A stretch of 64,000 bases of DNA from contig CBDBMH010000002.1 in assembly GCA_965207275.1 (NCBI GenBank), positions 2,418,001 to 2,482,000 of the forward strand. The letters are read 5' to 3'. Position 1 is the stretch's first letter. The number at the start of each line of letters is the position of its first letter. The stretch comes from Bin22 sp965207275 (GTDB taxonomy: Bacteria; Chloroflexota; Dehalococcoidia; Lucifugimonadales; UBA3495). Positions 1-9,375 of this stretch are shown here, piece after piece. A program made the position numbers and the translations under genes. The notes beneath the pieces are model-generated. The model did not search any database and had not been told where the DNA came from. It saw only the letters and a list, made by a program, of their open reading frames with translations.

Positions 1-1086
1 CCTCGGCGTATGGCAAGCTGAACATTGGGACTGGATGAACAGCCGGGCACCCAGCTTAACCTCATCGTCTTCCGTGTTCCTCATGGCAGGAACGGCAAGG
101 GTTTGCGTGTAAATAGTCACCTTTTCCAGGCGGTCTTCGGTCAGCTCAGGCTCGCCACCGCTAGGGGCCTGGGCACAAGCCGACTGCACCTCAGGGCAAT
201 TCTGGTGGGGCAGCAGGCTTGAAGTGATGCCAATGTCTCCCAGGAAAGCGCCCGCAACTTGCTGCTCCACCGTAGGCTGGTTGGACTTCCAGCCAAAACG
301 CCCCAGCGAAAGCCTGGCATTGCGAATGTCCCAAATATAATTGGCACGGCCGGAGATGCCGTCGTTATCGTCATCATCGGGGTCTTCCAGGGCCAGAATG
401 ACATCTTCGGGTATGGCTTCCAACAGACCCATACCAATGTTTGCCGGTGCGATGCGGGGCGAAATCATTACCTCCGGGTGCAAGGGGCCAAAGGCAGGGT
501 CTTCGATGGAGTAGACCGGGCTGCGCAGACTGTATTCCGTTCCATCGGGGTAGGCGTGCCGTTCCTCCCGGTATTCGATTACGATGCGCCCTTCCGGCGG
601 GACACCCAGCATGGCCCGGTCCTGTAACTGGTCGCCATAGATGGGATCGCCAACCGGGCCATCGGGCCCCGGAATGCTCAATCTCAGCAGCAGGCCCCTC
701 TCCGGGTCTTGGTCATTCTCCGGGGGCCTGCCTCGCCCGTCGTGGCTGTGGCAGGAGGAACAGGACCGGGCGTTCAGCGTGGGTCCCAGTCCATCCCTTG
801 CCGTGGTGCTGGCCGGAGCAGTAACCCAGTTCTGCTCGAAGAAGCTGTCACCCACTTCAAAGGCCCGACGCAACGGAGTGTCCAGGTTACGGGCGGAAAG
901 CTCGAATGCGCTCTTCCCGTCCGCGAAGGCCGTGGTATCACCTCCCAGGCGCTGGTCATATACTTCCCGCAGGTCAATGCCCCGCTGCACGAACTGGCAA
1001 CCGGCTATGAGCATGGTCAAGACCGCCAGCAGCAAGGCTGCCGACGGTCTGGCCGAGGGTTTCAAGACGGGGCGGAGGCGGAGCAT
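1..1086 (-). CDS. Di-haem oxidoreductase family lipoprotein (3' end outside window)
   Basis: Putative exported c-type cytochrome of the di-haem oxidoreductase (DUF1111) family. The start ATG is at 1086-1084 and the frame stays open to base 1, so the C-terminus is missing. A lipoprotein signal ends at LIAGC (Cys about residue 30). Two haem-binding CxxCH motifs are visible: CSSCH at about residues 109-113, followed by HDGRGRPP, and CSACH at about residues 355-359. That spacing fits the family. The start lies 7 bp after the stop of the imelysin gene, so the two form one operon. Imelysin/di-haem oxidoreductase pairs are known from iron-uptake loci; a role in periplasmic iron redox chemistry is inferred. 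Confidence 0.85.
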   Translation of the reverse strand, partial: MLRLRPVLKPSARPSAALLLAVLTMLIAGCQFVQRGIDLREVYDQRLGGDTTAFADGKSAFELSARNLDTPLRRAFEVGDSFFEQNWVTAPASTTARDGLGPTLNARSCSSCHSHDGRGRPPENDQDPERGLLLRLSIPGPDGPVGDPIYGDQLQDRAMLGVPPEGRIVIEYREERHAYPDGTEYSLRSPVYSIEDPAFGPLHPEVMISPRIAPANIGMGLLEAIPEDVILALEDPDDDDNDGISGRANYIWDIRNARLSLGRFGWKSNQPTVEQQVAGAFLGDIGITSSLLPHQNCPEVQSACAQAPSGGEPELTEDRLEKVTIYTQTLAVPAMRNTEDDEVKLGARLFIQSQCSACHTPR

Positions 1087-1092
1087 AGGTGG

Positions 1093-2265
1093 TTAGCTGA
1101 CGCTGATAGTTATTCCCACTTCCTGGGCCGCGCTGACGATGGTATCGGTCTGGGCCTCCAGGGCCTCGATGGTTTCCAGCACCGCCCGGCGGTTGGGGGC
1201 AGCATCGGATATGCCTTCCAGCAATGCGCCGTCGAAGGGGGCGGGGATGGACCGGGCCAGATAAACGGACCGGTTGATTTCCTGGGCCAGCTTGTCCGCC
1301 AGCGCCTGGTCCTGTGCGGCAATCAGTTCCCGTATGCCAGGGCCCGAAACGGAACCGTATTCGCCAAAGTACACCCTCTGGATGCCGGCGGCATTGGCCA
1401 CTATGTCGGAGATAGTATTGTCCGAGAAGCAGGAGTGCTCATCTTCCTGAGAGCGGGCGTCATAGGCCACGGTCATGCGCTCACCGGCAAGTTCGCCGCG
1501 ACTCATTTCGCCAATACCGGTAATAATGTCGGTGATGGCAACGTCCGAATCCTTGGCGATAAACTGGGCCCGGTAATTGCTCTGCCCGGGCGCCCAGGCG
1601 TTAACCATGTCCTGGAGATGAGACAACAGAACATCGGAAGTCACCGCCAAGTATGTGGCGCGACGGTCCGCGTTGTCCGCGGTCGTGTAATCGGAGACCG
1701 GGCGATAGCCGGGGCCATCCTCATTCAGGTCCTGGCCCCACAGGAGGAACTCGATGGCGTGCCAGCCGGTGGAGATGTTCTCTTCGCCTCCCTCTTCGTT
1801 CAGGGATACCAGCAGGTCAGCGTCAATGGTCGGGTATTCGTCGGGCATGTTGATAATTCCGGCGTCCGGGTTGCCCTCCACGTAGTCAACATAGGACTCG
1901 TCCATGGGCCAGGCGTTTATCAACCCCTCAGGGCCATTTTCCTCATTGTCAATGGGGCCTTCGTAGAACCGGTAAATCTCGGTTACTCCGTAGTCGTCCC
2001 GGGCCAGCAGCCAGGCGCGCTTGGCGGCATCCAGGCGTACCTGCGAAGGCTCCGCCAGGAAGTTGTCTATCGACACATCCATTGCCTGCGCGGAAGCCAG
2101 GCTGCGGGCGTAAGACGCGTATGCCCCGGCGGCGTAATTTTCAACCACCGATGTCTTCAGTTCGTCGCTCGGCCCACGGGTCGCGCATGCTGAAAGGGCA
2201 GCCAGCGCCAGAACTAACACTGCTGCAAGAACGAAAACTCTTCTTACCAAAGTAGCCATGTTCAA
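1093..2265 (-). CDS. Imelysin-family lipoprotein (peptidase M75-like)
   Basis: A 390-residue imelysin-like protein. It has an N-terminal hydrophobic segment and the lipobox LSAC (Cys27), so it should be anchored to the outside of the cytoplasmic membrane. The family signature GxHxxE is present as GWHAIEFLLWG (G167, H169, E172), within a mostly helical protein. Imelysins (EfeO/IrpA-like) are linked to iron or haem acquisition rather than to proven proteolysis. It is the first gene of an operon with the di-haem oxidoreductase downstream. A consensus promoter lies about 220 bp upstream, between two arms of an inverted repeat. Confidence 0.88.
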   Translation of the reverse strand: MNMATLVRRVFVLAAVLVLALAALSACATRGPSDELKTSVVENYAAGAYASYARSLASAQAMDVSIDNFLAEPSQVRLDAAKRAWLLARDDYGVTEIYRFYEGPIDNEENGPEGLINAWPMDESYVDYVEGNPDAGIINMPDEYPTIDADLLVSLNEEGGEENISTGWHAIEFLLWGQDLNEDGPGYRPVSDYTTADNADRRATYLAVTSDVLLSHLQDMVNAWAPGQSNYRAQFIAKDSDVAITDIITGIGEMSRGELAGERMTVAYDARSQEDEHSCFSDNTISDIVANAAGIQRVYFGEYGSVSGPGIRELIAAQDQALADKLAQEINRSVYLARSIPAPFDGALLEGISDAAPNRRAVLETIEALEAQTDTIVSAAQEVGITISVS

Positions 2266-2466
2266 CTCCTTATCCTCTTGGCGATAACATTTTCGACAGG
2301 ATGGATTCGCACCCCATCGAGGGACTACAGGCTGAATGCAGCAATTGGAAAATGCAGAACGCTGGCCTCAATATGGTTCATGTCGTGCATAACTTATTCG
2401 CTATACATACAGTTGCCACCCATAATCTACGTAGCAATTTCTTTAATGAATATAGGGACAGTACCT

Positions 2467-2527
2467 TGTAAGACAATGCAAGCATAATATATAGTACTAA
2501 AACAAATGTCAATATAATAGTCTTACA
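2467..2527. repeat. Inverted repeat flanking the imelysin promoter (possible operator)
   Basis: The arms TGTAAGAC (2467-2474) and GTCTTACA (2520-2527) are perfect reverse complements. They lie one on each side of the promoter, one near the expected transcription start and one upstream of the -35 box. This geometry suits a repressor such as an iron regulator, but no known Fur or DtxR box is clearly matched. Confidence 0.4.
2484..2512 (-). promoter_or_regulatory. Sigma70-type promoter of the imelysin operon
   Basis: On the minus strand a perfect -35 TTGACA (2512-2507) is followed after 17 bp by TATTAT (2489-2484). It faces the imelysin gene and would give a leader of about 210 nt. It lies in an AT-rich stretch that contrasts with the flanking GC-rich DNA. 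Confidence 0.7.
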
Positions 2528-2935
2528 CTGTATTCTATTATGTTTACATTAATTAACTGGATTGGTCGCCACAAATTAGGACGATTCGGTAAGCCTTAAG
2601 CATGTCGGGTTGGCGGCGCGGGTTTGTACGAATCGGTTGAGTGAACATGGTTGGGCCAACTAAGAATTACCGGGCTGCAACAGCCTGAGCGCCATCAGCT
2701 CAGAGGAAAGGGACCGGCCGGCTGGGAGGAAGGGTCTGGGCAGACAAAGAACAGCGCAATAGGGAAAGCCCAGCCAACGCAGGCGAAGTGATAGAAACTC
2801 CGGCCCACCGGCCCCGGTGACCCTTAACTGCGGGTGGAATCGGGACGGACGGGGTGATATTCTGCCCTGCAAGTGGGGATGCCTGCCTGGCAGGGCTGGT
2901 CCCCTGAACTCGAACCTTGGCCCGGGAGGCAACTT

Positions 2936-3973
2936 ATGGCTGACATACCTGTTCGCGTGGGGCTGATCGGAGCCGGCGGCAACGTCCGGAACCGCCACAT
3001 TCCCGGCTTCCAGGGGGCAGAGGACTGCGAAATAGTGGCAGTGGCCAACCGAAGCATTGAATCGGGACGGGCCGTCGCCGACCAGTTCAACATCCCCCGG
3101 GTCTACGGCAACTGGCGGGAACTGCTGGAGGACGAAGAAGTTAATGCCGTCTGCATTGGCACCTGGCCCTACATGCACCGCGCCATGACCCTGGCCGCCC
3201 TGGAGGCGGGCAAGCACGTGCTGACCGAAGCGCGCATGGCCTCGACGGCTGAAGAGGCCCGAGACATGCTCCAGGCGTCCCTGGCCCACCCGGACCTGGT
3301 GTGCCAGCTTACCCCCACGTCCACTAGCTACACCATCGACAACGTGCTGAAGCGGTTGATTGGCGAGGGGTTCCTGGGAGAACTGTTGTCGGTGGACTTC
3401 ACCTCGCTGCAGAGCAATTTCGCCGACCTTGACGGCCCCCTGCACTGGCGGCACGACCGGGCCCTGAGCGGCCACAACACCCTCAACATCGGGGCCTCCT
3501 ACGAGTCCATGATGCGCTGGCTGGGGCGGGGCAACCGGGTAATCGCCATGTCCAAGACCCAAGTCCCCTACCGGATGGACGAGGGCGGCAACCGGGTGTC
3601 GGTAACCATTCCCGACCACGTGGACATCCTCTACGAGCTGGCCAACGGCGCCCAGGTGCACATGCAGATGAGCGCCACCAGCGGCCTGAACGGGGGCAGC
3701 CACATCTGGATGTTCGGTACCGAGGGCACCATCCACGTTGACCCCCAGCGCCGGGTCTGGACCGGCCAACGGGGAGACTCCGAACTGACCGAGGCGCCAA
3801 ATCCGCCGGAGAGCCAGGCCAGGTACCGGGTGGAGGAGCAGTTCACCAACGCCATCCGGGGCCTGGAAAAGGTGGATATGGTGGCCTTCGAGACGGGCGT
3901 CCACTACATGGAGTGGACCGAGGCGGTGCATCGCAGCGCGCTGGAGGGCCGGGCGGTTTACTTGCCGCTGTAA
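2936..3973 (+). CDS. Gfo/Idh/MocA-family oxidoreductase
   Basis: A 345-residue NAD(P)-dependent dehydrogenase-like protein. The N-terminal Rossmann fold shows GLIGAGGNVRNRHIPGF, followed by the family core with VYGNWRELL and CIGTWPYMH. The usual catalytic EKP motif is replaced by TEARMA at about residue 100, so the chemistry may differ from classical members. I start at ATG 2936 because GGGAGG lies 6-7 nt upstream; the frame extends further up without support. The C-terminal sheet domain (SHIWMFGTEGTIHVD) is present. The substrate is unknown, though the family usually acts on sugars or cyclitols. It stands alone. Confidence 0.85.
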   Translation: MADIPVRVGLIGAGGNVRNRHIPGFQGAEDCEIVAVANRSIESGRAVADQFNIPRVYGNWRELLEDEEVNAVCIGTWPYMHRAMTLAALEAGKHVLTEARMASTAEEARDMLQASLAHPDLVCQLTPTSTSYTIDNVLKRLIGEGFLGELLSVDFTSLQSNFADLDGPLHWRHDRALSGHNTLNIGASYESMMRWLGRGNRVIAMSKTQVPYRMDEGGNRVSVTIPDHVDILYELANGAQVHMQMSATSGLNGGSHIWMFGTEGTIHVDPQRRVWTGQRGDSELTEAPNPPESQARYRVEEQFTNAIRGLEKVDMVAFETGVHYMEWTEAVHRSALEGRAVYLPL

Positions 3974-4863
3974 GGCAGTATCGGCGCCAGGAAAAGCCCA
4001 GGGAACGGATGCCCTGGTGGACGTTCCACACCTCCCTGGTGTGGAGGCAGTCCCGGCCCGGGCCGTCGCTGGTCCCGCCGATGATAGCTCCCTCACCATT
4101 CAGTTACAGATCCATTCAGGATTCGCCCTCGAGATTCGGGCCCCAAACGGGGCCGGACAGATATGCAGCGCCGGACCGAGGTTAGAGCAGACAGAACGCC
4201 GGTTCGGGAGTGGGCCAAGACAGGGTCCGGAGACGCCGTTGACACAGGCCAGATAGCCCATGGCGAACTTTGAGCTGTTTGGATATGCGCTCCGGTCCCC
4301 CGGCAGGCGGCGTCCTGCCAAGCTGGCCAAAGGGGACGTCGAAGCTACGGGGAAAGATTTCCGCTGCCGGATTACCATGATTTTTGCGGGGAAAAAATTT
4401 CACCGCCCAAAAACGTCCAATTTCGGTCATTTGTCCCGTAGCGCCAATCTCCGGTGTTCTTTACGACCATTGCCATGTTGTTATGGTGGAGAAGGGTTAC
4501 GCCAGGTGTCAATGGGGTGGAGGGCAGCGGGGATCACAAGTCTATTCATACAAGCGGTGAACCGGTGGAAGGCGCGGCACATTTGGGGTTCCGGCCGTAG
4601 CAAGACCGTACTTCGCGGGGTTCAGGCGATAGCGGGTAAGGCGGGGCCGGCAGGAGGTTCGAGGTTTTCGCCGTAGCGGGAACCACTGGTTTGCCAGGGA
4701 CCAGCGTGGGTTTCCCCTGCCATGCTTTGCCCTCTAGCACACAACCGGTCTTTCCGGTACTATAACTATATAACCGGTTTATGAATGATTGTATTTGCTC
4801 GTATTTTCTTAATGTCCATGTCTCAATCCATCCTCTCTCTCGCCACCCAGGAGGTAGTCCCTT
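3974..4863. other. Long intergenic region with no supported gene
   Basis: About 890 bp. Short open frames occur on both strands, but none has a ribosome site, a recognisable product or a sensible composition. It contains the hairpin at 4025-4045. An AT-rich stretch at about 4755-4820, just before the FAD oxidase, has AACCGGT on each side of ACTATAACTATAT and probably holds that gene's promoter. AGGAGGT at 4849-4855 is the oxidase ribosome site. Confidence 0.5.
4025..4045. terminator. Hairpin after the oxidoreductase gene
   Basis: TCCACACC pairs with GGTGTGGA around a TCCCT loop, about 50 bp after the stop codon at 3973. The 8-bp stem is perfect but no T-run follows, so intrinsic termination is uncertain. 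Confidence 0.35.
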
Positions 4864-6252
4864 TTGCCCACCCTTAACGACGTGCAGTCCCGCCTCAACG
4901 CCACCGAAATGCAGCGCATCGAGACCCCCGCCAGTCCCGCAGAGATTTCCGCAGCCATCGCCGAAGCCGCCACCCAGGGCCTTCCCGTATGCGCTGCCGG
5001 CGCTCTCCATTCCATGGGAGGCCAGCAGTTCGCCACCCACGGCGTTTCCGTCAGTTCCAAAGCCCTGAACCGCGTGGGTCACCTGGACTCCCGGCAGGGC
5101 ACGGTATGGGTCCAGTCCGGCGTTACCTGGCCCAGGCTGGTGCGGTGGCTTCAATGCAACCAAGGCGCCGATGCCCCGGCCCTGTCCATCATCCAGAAGC
5201 AGACCGGGGCCGACGAGCTGACCCTTGGAGGAGCCTTGTCCTCCAATATTCACGGCCGGGTGCTGGGACGACGGCCCATGGTGGATGACATCGAGTCCTT
5301 CTACCTCACCCGGGCCGACGGCAGCCGGGTCCACTGCAGCCGGGATGAGAATGCCGACCTGTTCCGGCTGGCCATCGGCGGCTACGGCATGTTCGGCTTC
5401 GTCGACGACATCAACCTGCGCCTGGCGCCTCGCCAGCTTCACGTCCGGCAAGTCCGGGAGTTGTGCCTGGACGAGGTCATTCCCGCACTGGAGGAGCAAA
5501 CGAAGGCAGGGGCCACCTACGGCGACTTCCAGTACATGACCGACGAGAGGTCGCCCGACTTCATGGCCAGGGGAATAATGTCAACGTACCTGCCGGAAGA
5601 GGGTGGGTGCGGAATGCCCGAGGGGCAACTGGGCCTGTCCCAGGAGGAATGGCTGAGGCTCTACGTTCTGGCCCATACCGACAAGGCCCGGGCCTATGGC
5701 GAGTACGCGGCCCACTATCGCCAGACCGACGGGCAGTCTTACTGGTCCGACGACCTCCAGTTCAGCCCCTACCTGCCCGAGGCCGGCGACGCCCTGCACC
5801 GTCAGCTGGGATGGAAGACTTATGCTTCGCTGATGATCACCGAGCTGTACGTGCCCCGGGACCGTTTCGTGGTCTTCATGGCGTCAGCCAGGGAAACCTT
5901 GACGAAGACGGACGCCAACGTGGTCTATGGCACAGTGAGGCTGATCGAGGCGGAAGAAGAGACGCTGCTGCGCTGGGCCCGGCACAATTACGCCTGCATT
6001 ATCTTTAACCTGTTGGTGGAGCACTCACCGGAGGGGATTGAGCGAGGGAAGGAACAGTTCCGGGCCCTGACAGACTGCGCCCTGGAGCGGGACGGCAGCT
6101 ATTATCTCACCTACCACCGCTGGGCCCGCCGCGACCAGGTGGAGCGGGCTTACCCCCAGTTCCGCGGTTTCCTGGAGCTTAAGGAGCAGCATGACCCCAA
6201 TGGCGTGTTCGGCAGCGACTGGTACCGCCACTACCGGGAGCTGTTCAGGTGA
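4864..6252 (+). CDS. FAD-linked oxidase (VAO/PCMH family)
   Basis: A 462-residue flavoprotein of the vanillyl-alcohol-oxidase type. The FAD-binding PCMH half shows SAGVTWP-like VWVQSGVTWPRLVRWLQ and LTLGGALSSNIHGRVLG. CAAGALHSMGGQQF at about residues 40-53 resembles the site where some members attach FAD covalently to His. The C-terminus ends with the family feature DPNGVFGSDW. The start is TTG 4864, chosen because AGGAGGT lies exactly 8 nt upstream and the alignment begins there. The substrate is likely a hydroxy acid, alditol or lactone; it cannot be told from sequence. It is convergent with the hydrolase gene. Confidence 0.85.
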   Translation: MPTLNDVQSRLNATEMQRIETPASPAEISAAIAEAATQGLPVCAAGALHSMGGQQFATHGVSVSSKALNRVGHLDSRQGTVWVQSGVTWPRLVRWLQCNQGADAPALSIIQKQTGADELTLGGALSSNIHGRVLGRRPMVDDIESFYLTRADGSRVHCSRDENADLFRLAIGGYGMFGFVDDINLRLAPRQLHVRQVRELCLDEVIPALEEQTKAGATYGDFQYMTDERSPDFMARGIMSTYLPEEGGCGMPEGQLGLSQEEWLRLYVLAHTDKARAYGEYAAHYRQTDGQSYWSDDLQFSPYLPEAGDALHRQLGWKTYASLMITELYVPRDRFVVFMASARETLTKTDANVVYGTVRLIEAEEETLLRWARHNYACIIFNLLVEHSPEGIERGKEQFRALTDCALERDGSYYLTYHRWARRDQVERAYPQFRGFLELKEQHDPNGVFGSDWYRHYRELFR

Positions 6253-6255
6253 ACT

Positions 6256-6352
6256 AAACATGGATACACAGGATTAACAGGATTTTACGGAAACACGGGC
6301 AAAAAGCTTAATTGCCTCGGGCGCATCCTGTATATCCTGTGCATCCATGTTT
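6256..6352. repeat. Long imperfect inverted repeat between convergent genes
   Basis: The arms are 6256-6283 and 6325-6352. Each contains AAACATGGAT, then CACAGGAT and ACAGGAT, and 25 of 28 positions pair. The 41-nt centre is unpaired. It fills the gap between two converging genes and would fold into a long hairpin in either transcript, so it probably works as a bidirectional terminator. The ACAGGAT-rich arms look like a dispersed intergenic repeat family. Confidence 0.7.
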
Positions 6353-6359
6353 GAATCCC

Positions 6360-7175
6360 TCAGTTACCCGCCGCCACCGGGGCGGCCACCGGGGCGGCGA
6401 CGTAGCGTTCCAGGAACAGGGCCACCGATTCCACAATGGCCTGGCTGAACTCGGGAATTTGGTCGAACATGTGGTCCTGGCCGGCGAACAACCGCAGGTC
6501 CACGGGTACGCCCGCCTCTTCCAGCAGGTCGAACAGGCGCATGGACATTCGGTGGTCGACCCGGTCATCGTTGGTTCCGTGGAGCAGCAGCACCGGCGGC
6601 CAGTTGGGATGCACCAGCCTGGTTGGGTTTGCAGCGTCCAGGGCCGCGTCCGATGAGTCGTTGGCGGTATAGGGGACCAGGGGTTCCCGCCGCCAGTATT
6701 CCCGGATGTCCGAGGCTGCGGCCACGCCTACCGCGGCGGAGACCCGGCTCAGGTCGGCGGTAGTGATGCCAGGGCCCTCGTATTCCAACCGGCCGTTGGT
6801 GGCGGCGGTCAGCAGGGCCAGGTGCCCGCCGGCCGACTTGCCCGCCACCGCGATGCGGTCCGGGTCGATGCCAAGGCTTCCGCTGTTGGACCGCATCCAG
6901 CGCAGGATGGCCTTCACGTCCTGTATGGCCGCCGGCCAGATGGCCTGCTCCATAATACGATAGGGGGCGGTGACGCAGACGAAGCCCCGTTCCGCCAGGG
7001 GAATGCCGTACCGCTCCTTCAAGGGTTCATGGTTGGCGGTTACCCACCCGCCGCCGGGCAGGAAAAGCAGTCCCGGAGCGTTGCTGCCCCCGGAGGGGCG
7101 GGCAATGTCCACCCCCAGTTCATAACCGTCGGCGCTGGCAACCAGCACGTTTTCTTCAACCGTCACGTTGGGCAT
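6360..7175 (-). CDS. Alpha/beta hydrolase (esterase/lipase-like)
   Basis: A 271-residue alpha/beta-hydrolase close to acetyl-esterase/BD-FAE proteins. The oxyanion-hole motif is LPGGGW (residues 39-44), with Pro where HGGG members have His. The nucleophile elbow is GKSAGG (Ser114). The likely catalytic Asp lies in HGTNDDRVDH (about 203-204) and the His in GQDHMF (His235). No signal peptide is seen, so it is probably cytoplasmic. A clear ribosome site AAGGAGG precedes ATG 7175. The natural substrate is unknown. Confidence 0.88.
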   Translation of the reverse strand: MPNVTVEENVLVASADGYELGVDIARPSGGSNAPGLLFLPGGGWVTANHEPLKERYGIPLAERGFVCVTAPYRIMEQAIWPAAIQDVKAILRWMRSNSGSLGIDPDRIAVAGKSAGGHLALLTAATNGRLEYEGPGITTADLSRVSAAVGVAAASDIREYWRREPLVPYTANDSSDAALDAANPTRLVHPNWPPVLLLHGTNDDRVDHRMSMRLFDLLEEAGVPVDLRLFAGQDHMFDQIPEFSQAIVESVALFLERYVAAPVAAPVAAGN

Positions 7176-7862
7176 GGGTACCTCCTTGTGGCTAGGGGTT
7201 GTGGTCTGTTGTGTTACCGGCGGTCAATGCGGGCCCCGACGGGCGGCCCTGCCCGCTTCGATGCCGGTGGGTTGGTACAATTGTACTGGAATCCGGGCAA
7301 TTTGCCAGTGGCTACCGACACAAGGGGCGACTCCTCCTCCGGCGGCCATCGGTACGCCGCCGGTTACCGCACATGCAGAGCGTTCAGCCATTATCCCCGC
7401 TTTTCCCCCTGGCGGCCAAAACGTCGGAAAGGTCCGATGCGGCCCTGCCCTCTGATTCATTGACGGCCGCGCCCCCTGATATTGCAGGGCTTCCGTTGCG
7501 CCAGCGCCCTCACTCCTGACCGGTAGCGCCGATGCTGCTGCTACCAAGTCCGGCGAGGCCGCCTGCCCCGATGTTCCGGATAATGGGTCAGATAATGGGA
7601 AGGGTGTCAACCGGATTAGCTCACTTCAGGCCCTTATTGTCGGCTGCAAAGGAAGCCGTGTCCGAAGCCCGTTTCTGTGACCTTCGCGTGCGATGAGACA
7701 CTGACCTGCAGGTGGAACGGTGCGCCAACCCGCCAGCCAACGAGAGAGATTCCGATCCTCAAGGCTCCGAATGGTAGGAATGAGGCGTCGTCCACAATGG
7801 CCGAATGGACACGAGTGTCCACAAGTGGTTTCATATAGGCAATCGTGGACACTCCTATTTCC
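7176..7862. other. Intergenic region with a palindrome
   Basis: About 690 bp between divergent genes. No frame here is convincing as a gene. It contains TGGACAC-GA-GTGTCCA (7806-7821), a perfect palindrome with a 2-bp centre, and a third half-site TGGACAC at 7846-7852 overlapping the beginning of the methyltransferase gene. These may be operator sites for that gene. Confidence 0.5.
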
Positions 7863-9173
7863 ATGGACCAATCGACAACCAGCGCCGAATTTGAAATCCG
7901 CCGTCGCATCAGCCAGCGGGGCGCTATTCCCTTCGCCGAATTCATGGAGGTGGCCCTCTACTGGCCCCAAGGCGCCTACTACACCCGGGCCCGTGGACGG
8001 GCAGGCGAGCCCTTCGGCCCGGGAGGTGACTACTACACGTCGCCCATGGCGCACCCGGCGTTCGGCGCCCTCCTGGCGGTGCAGCTTTACCAGTTCTGGC
8101 TGCTGCTGGACCGTCCCAACCCCTTCTGGGTGATAGAACCGGGTTCCGGCAACAACCAGCTTTGCCGCGACGTACTCCAGGCCGCAAACTCTATGCCGGC
8201 CGGGTTCTTCGACTCGCTGCGCTACATTTGCGTTGAACGCAAGCATCAGGGGGCTATGCCGTTGCTTCCCAGGGCATATGCCTTGTCGGCCGTCGACGTA
8301 CCCCTGCGGAACGTGCGGGGCTGCGTTATCTCCAACGAACTGCTGGACTCCTTTGCCGTACACCAGGTAAGGGTTGAGCAGGGCCGAATGCGGGAAGTTT
8401 ACGTAACCCTGGAGCCGGATGAACGGTCCGGCGAAGAGCGGCTGGTCAAACGATTGGGAGACCTCTCTACCCCCCTCATTGAGGCTCGAATGGAGGAACT
8501 GGACATCCGGCCAGTGGAGGGACAGACGGCCGAAATCAACCTGGGCCTGGATTCGTGGGCATCATCCATTGCCACCACGCTGGAGACAGGTTTCGTCATC
8601 ACCATTGATTACGGCAGACCGGCAGTGGAATTGTACTCGGCTGAACTGCGGCCTCGGGGAACCCTGGTAACGTATTACCGCCACACCCAGACCGACGCGC
8701 CCTTCCGAAACATCGGCCACCAGGACATGACCGCCCAGGTGGACTTTACCTCGGTGGTCAGCGCCGGCCGTCGCGCTGGACTGGAAACCCTGGGCTACAT
8801 TACCCAGGCCCATTTCCTTAGAAACCTGGGTTTGGATCAACTGCGCCGCCGGGTTACCACCTCGTCACTGCCGGCGGACCAGGCGGCCGACAACCGCGCC
8901 GGCCTGCAGGCCCTGGTTCGACCCGACGGTTTGGGCGACTTCAAAGTCCTGATGCAGGGCAGGAACTTGCCGCTGGCTACGGGGGAACTACCTGAACTCT
9001 GGGGCATGGCTCCGGCGGCGGCGGCCCGGGACCTGCTGAGGGAAATGGCCCTGCCGCTCATGTCGCCGCGCCACATTTCCCTGCCCCAGGGCTGGCCCGA
9101 GCCAGTGGAGCAGGAGTTTTTCCTGGACGACCTGTTGGCCGGTCCCTTTGGGGATACCTATGAAGTCATTTAG
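7863..9173 (+). CDS. MidA/NDUFAF7-like SAM-dependent methyltransferase
   Basis: About 436 residues. The N-terminal part has the family pattern MEVALYWPQGAYYTR, then GDYYTSPMAHPAFG, then the SAM-binding VIEPGSGNNQL, and later FVITIDYGRPAVELY. This fits the MidA/NDUFAF7 arginine-methyltransferase family (DUF185), which in mitochondria modifies a complex I subunit; the bacterial target is not known. A GTG at 7845 would add six residues, but ATG 7863 fits the family start better. Neither has a strong ribosome site. Palindromic half-sites lie directly upstream. Confidence 0.82.
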   Translation: MDQSTTSAEFEIRRRISQRGAIPFAEFMEVALYWPQGAYYTRARGRAGEPFGPGGDYYTSPMAHPAFGALLAVQLYQFWLLLDRPNPFWVIEPGSGNNQLCRDVLQAANSMPAGFFDSLRYICVERKHQGAMPLLPRAYALSAVDVPLRNVRGCVISNELLDSFAVHQVRVEQGRMREVYVTLEPDERSGEERLVKRLGDLSTPLIEARMEELDIRPVEGQTAEINLGLDSWASSIATTLETGFVITIDYGRPAVELYSAELRPRGTLVTYYRHTQTDAPFRNIGHQDMTAQVDFTSVVSAGRRAGLETLGYITQAHFLRNLGLDQLRRRVTTSSLPADQAADNRAGLQALVRPDGLGDFKVLMQGRNLPLATGELPELWGMAPAAAARDLLREMALPLMSPRHISLPQGWPEPVEQEFFLDDLLAGPFGDTYEVI

Positions 9174-9326
9174 CGTCCCCGCCCGATAACGCCAGTCCGT
9201 ATAGTGCGCCAGTCCTGACGACGAGGAGCAGTTCCGGCTCCTGACAACCTTGCCGTTGCGGGGGACGGAAGCAAAAATTTCACAGAATATTTGGATTCAT
9301 TAAGCGCAAATTAAATTATAAGCGGG

Positions 9327-9332
9327 TATAAT
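9327..9332 (+). promoter_or_regulatory. Likely -10 box of the Yip1-type gene
   Basis: TATAAT sits 44 nt before the start codon in an AT-rich spacer. No good -35 box is seen at 17 bp, so it may depend on the upstream AT-rich element or an activator. Confidence 0.45.
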
Positions 9333-9375
9333 GCTGAGAAGCGTTTCCATAATCGCCAATAGGTGAGGTGAAGTG

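Larger units (their letters stand above)
2266..2935. other. Intergenic region between divergent genes
   Basis: No credible gene is seen. The part from about 2380 to 2570 is strongly AT-rich and holds the imelysin promoter and its inverted repeat. The part next to the oxidoreductase gene is GC-rich. A long minus-strand open frame that crosses it is the shadow of the oxidoreductase gene. Confidence 0.6.

Noticed and set aside
709..2193. Long plus-strand open frame (494 codons)
   Set aside because: Shadow of the imelysin and di-haem oxidoreductase genes on the other strand, which have clear motifs and signals.
2660..4099. Long minus-strand open frame (479 codons)
   Set aside because: Antisense to the Gfo/Idh gene; composition of a GC-rich shadow, no ribosome site.
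4260..4676. Possible gene in the long intergenic region (138 codons)
   Set aside because: No ribosome site, no recognisable product, biased composition.
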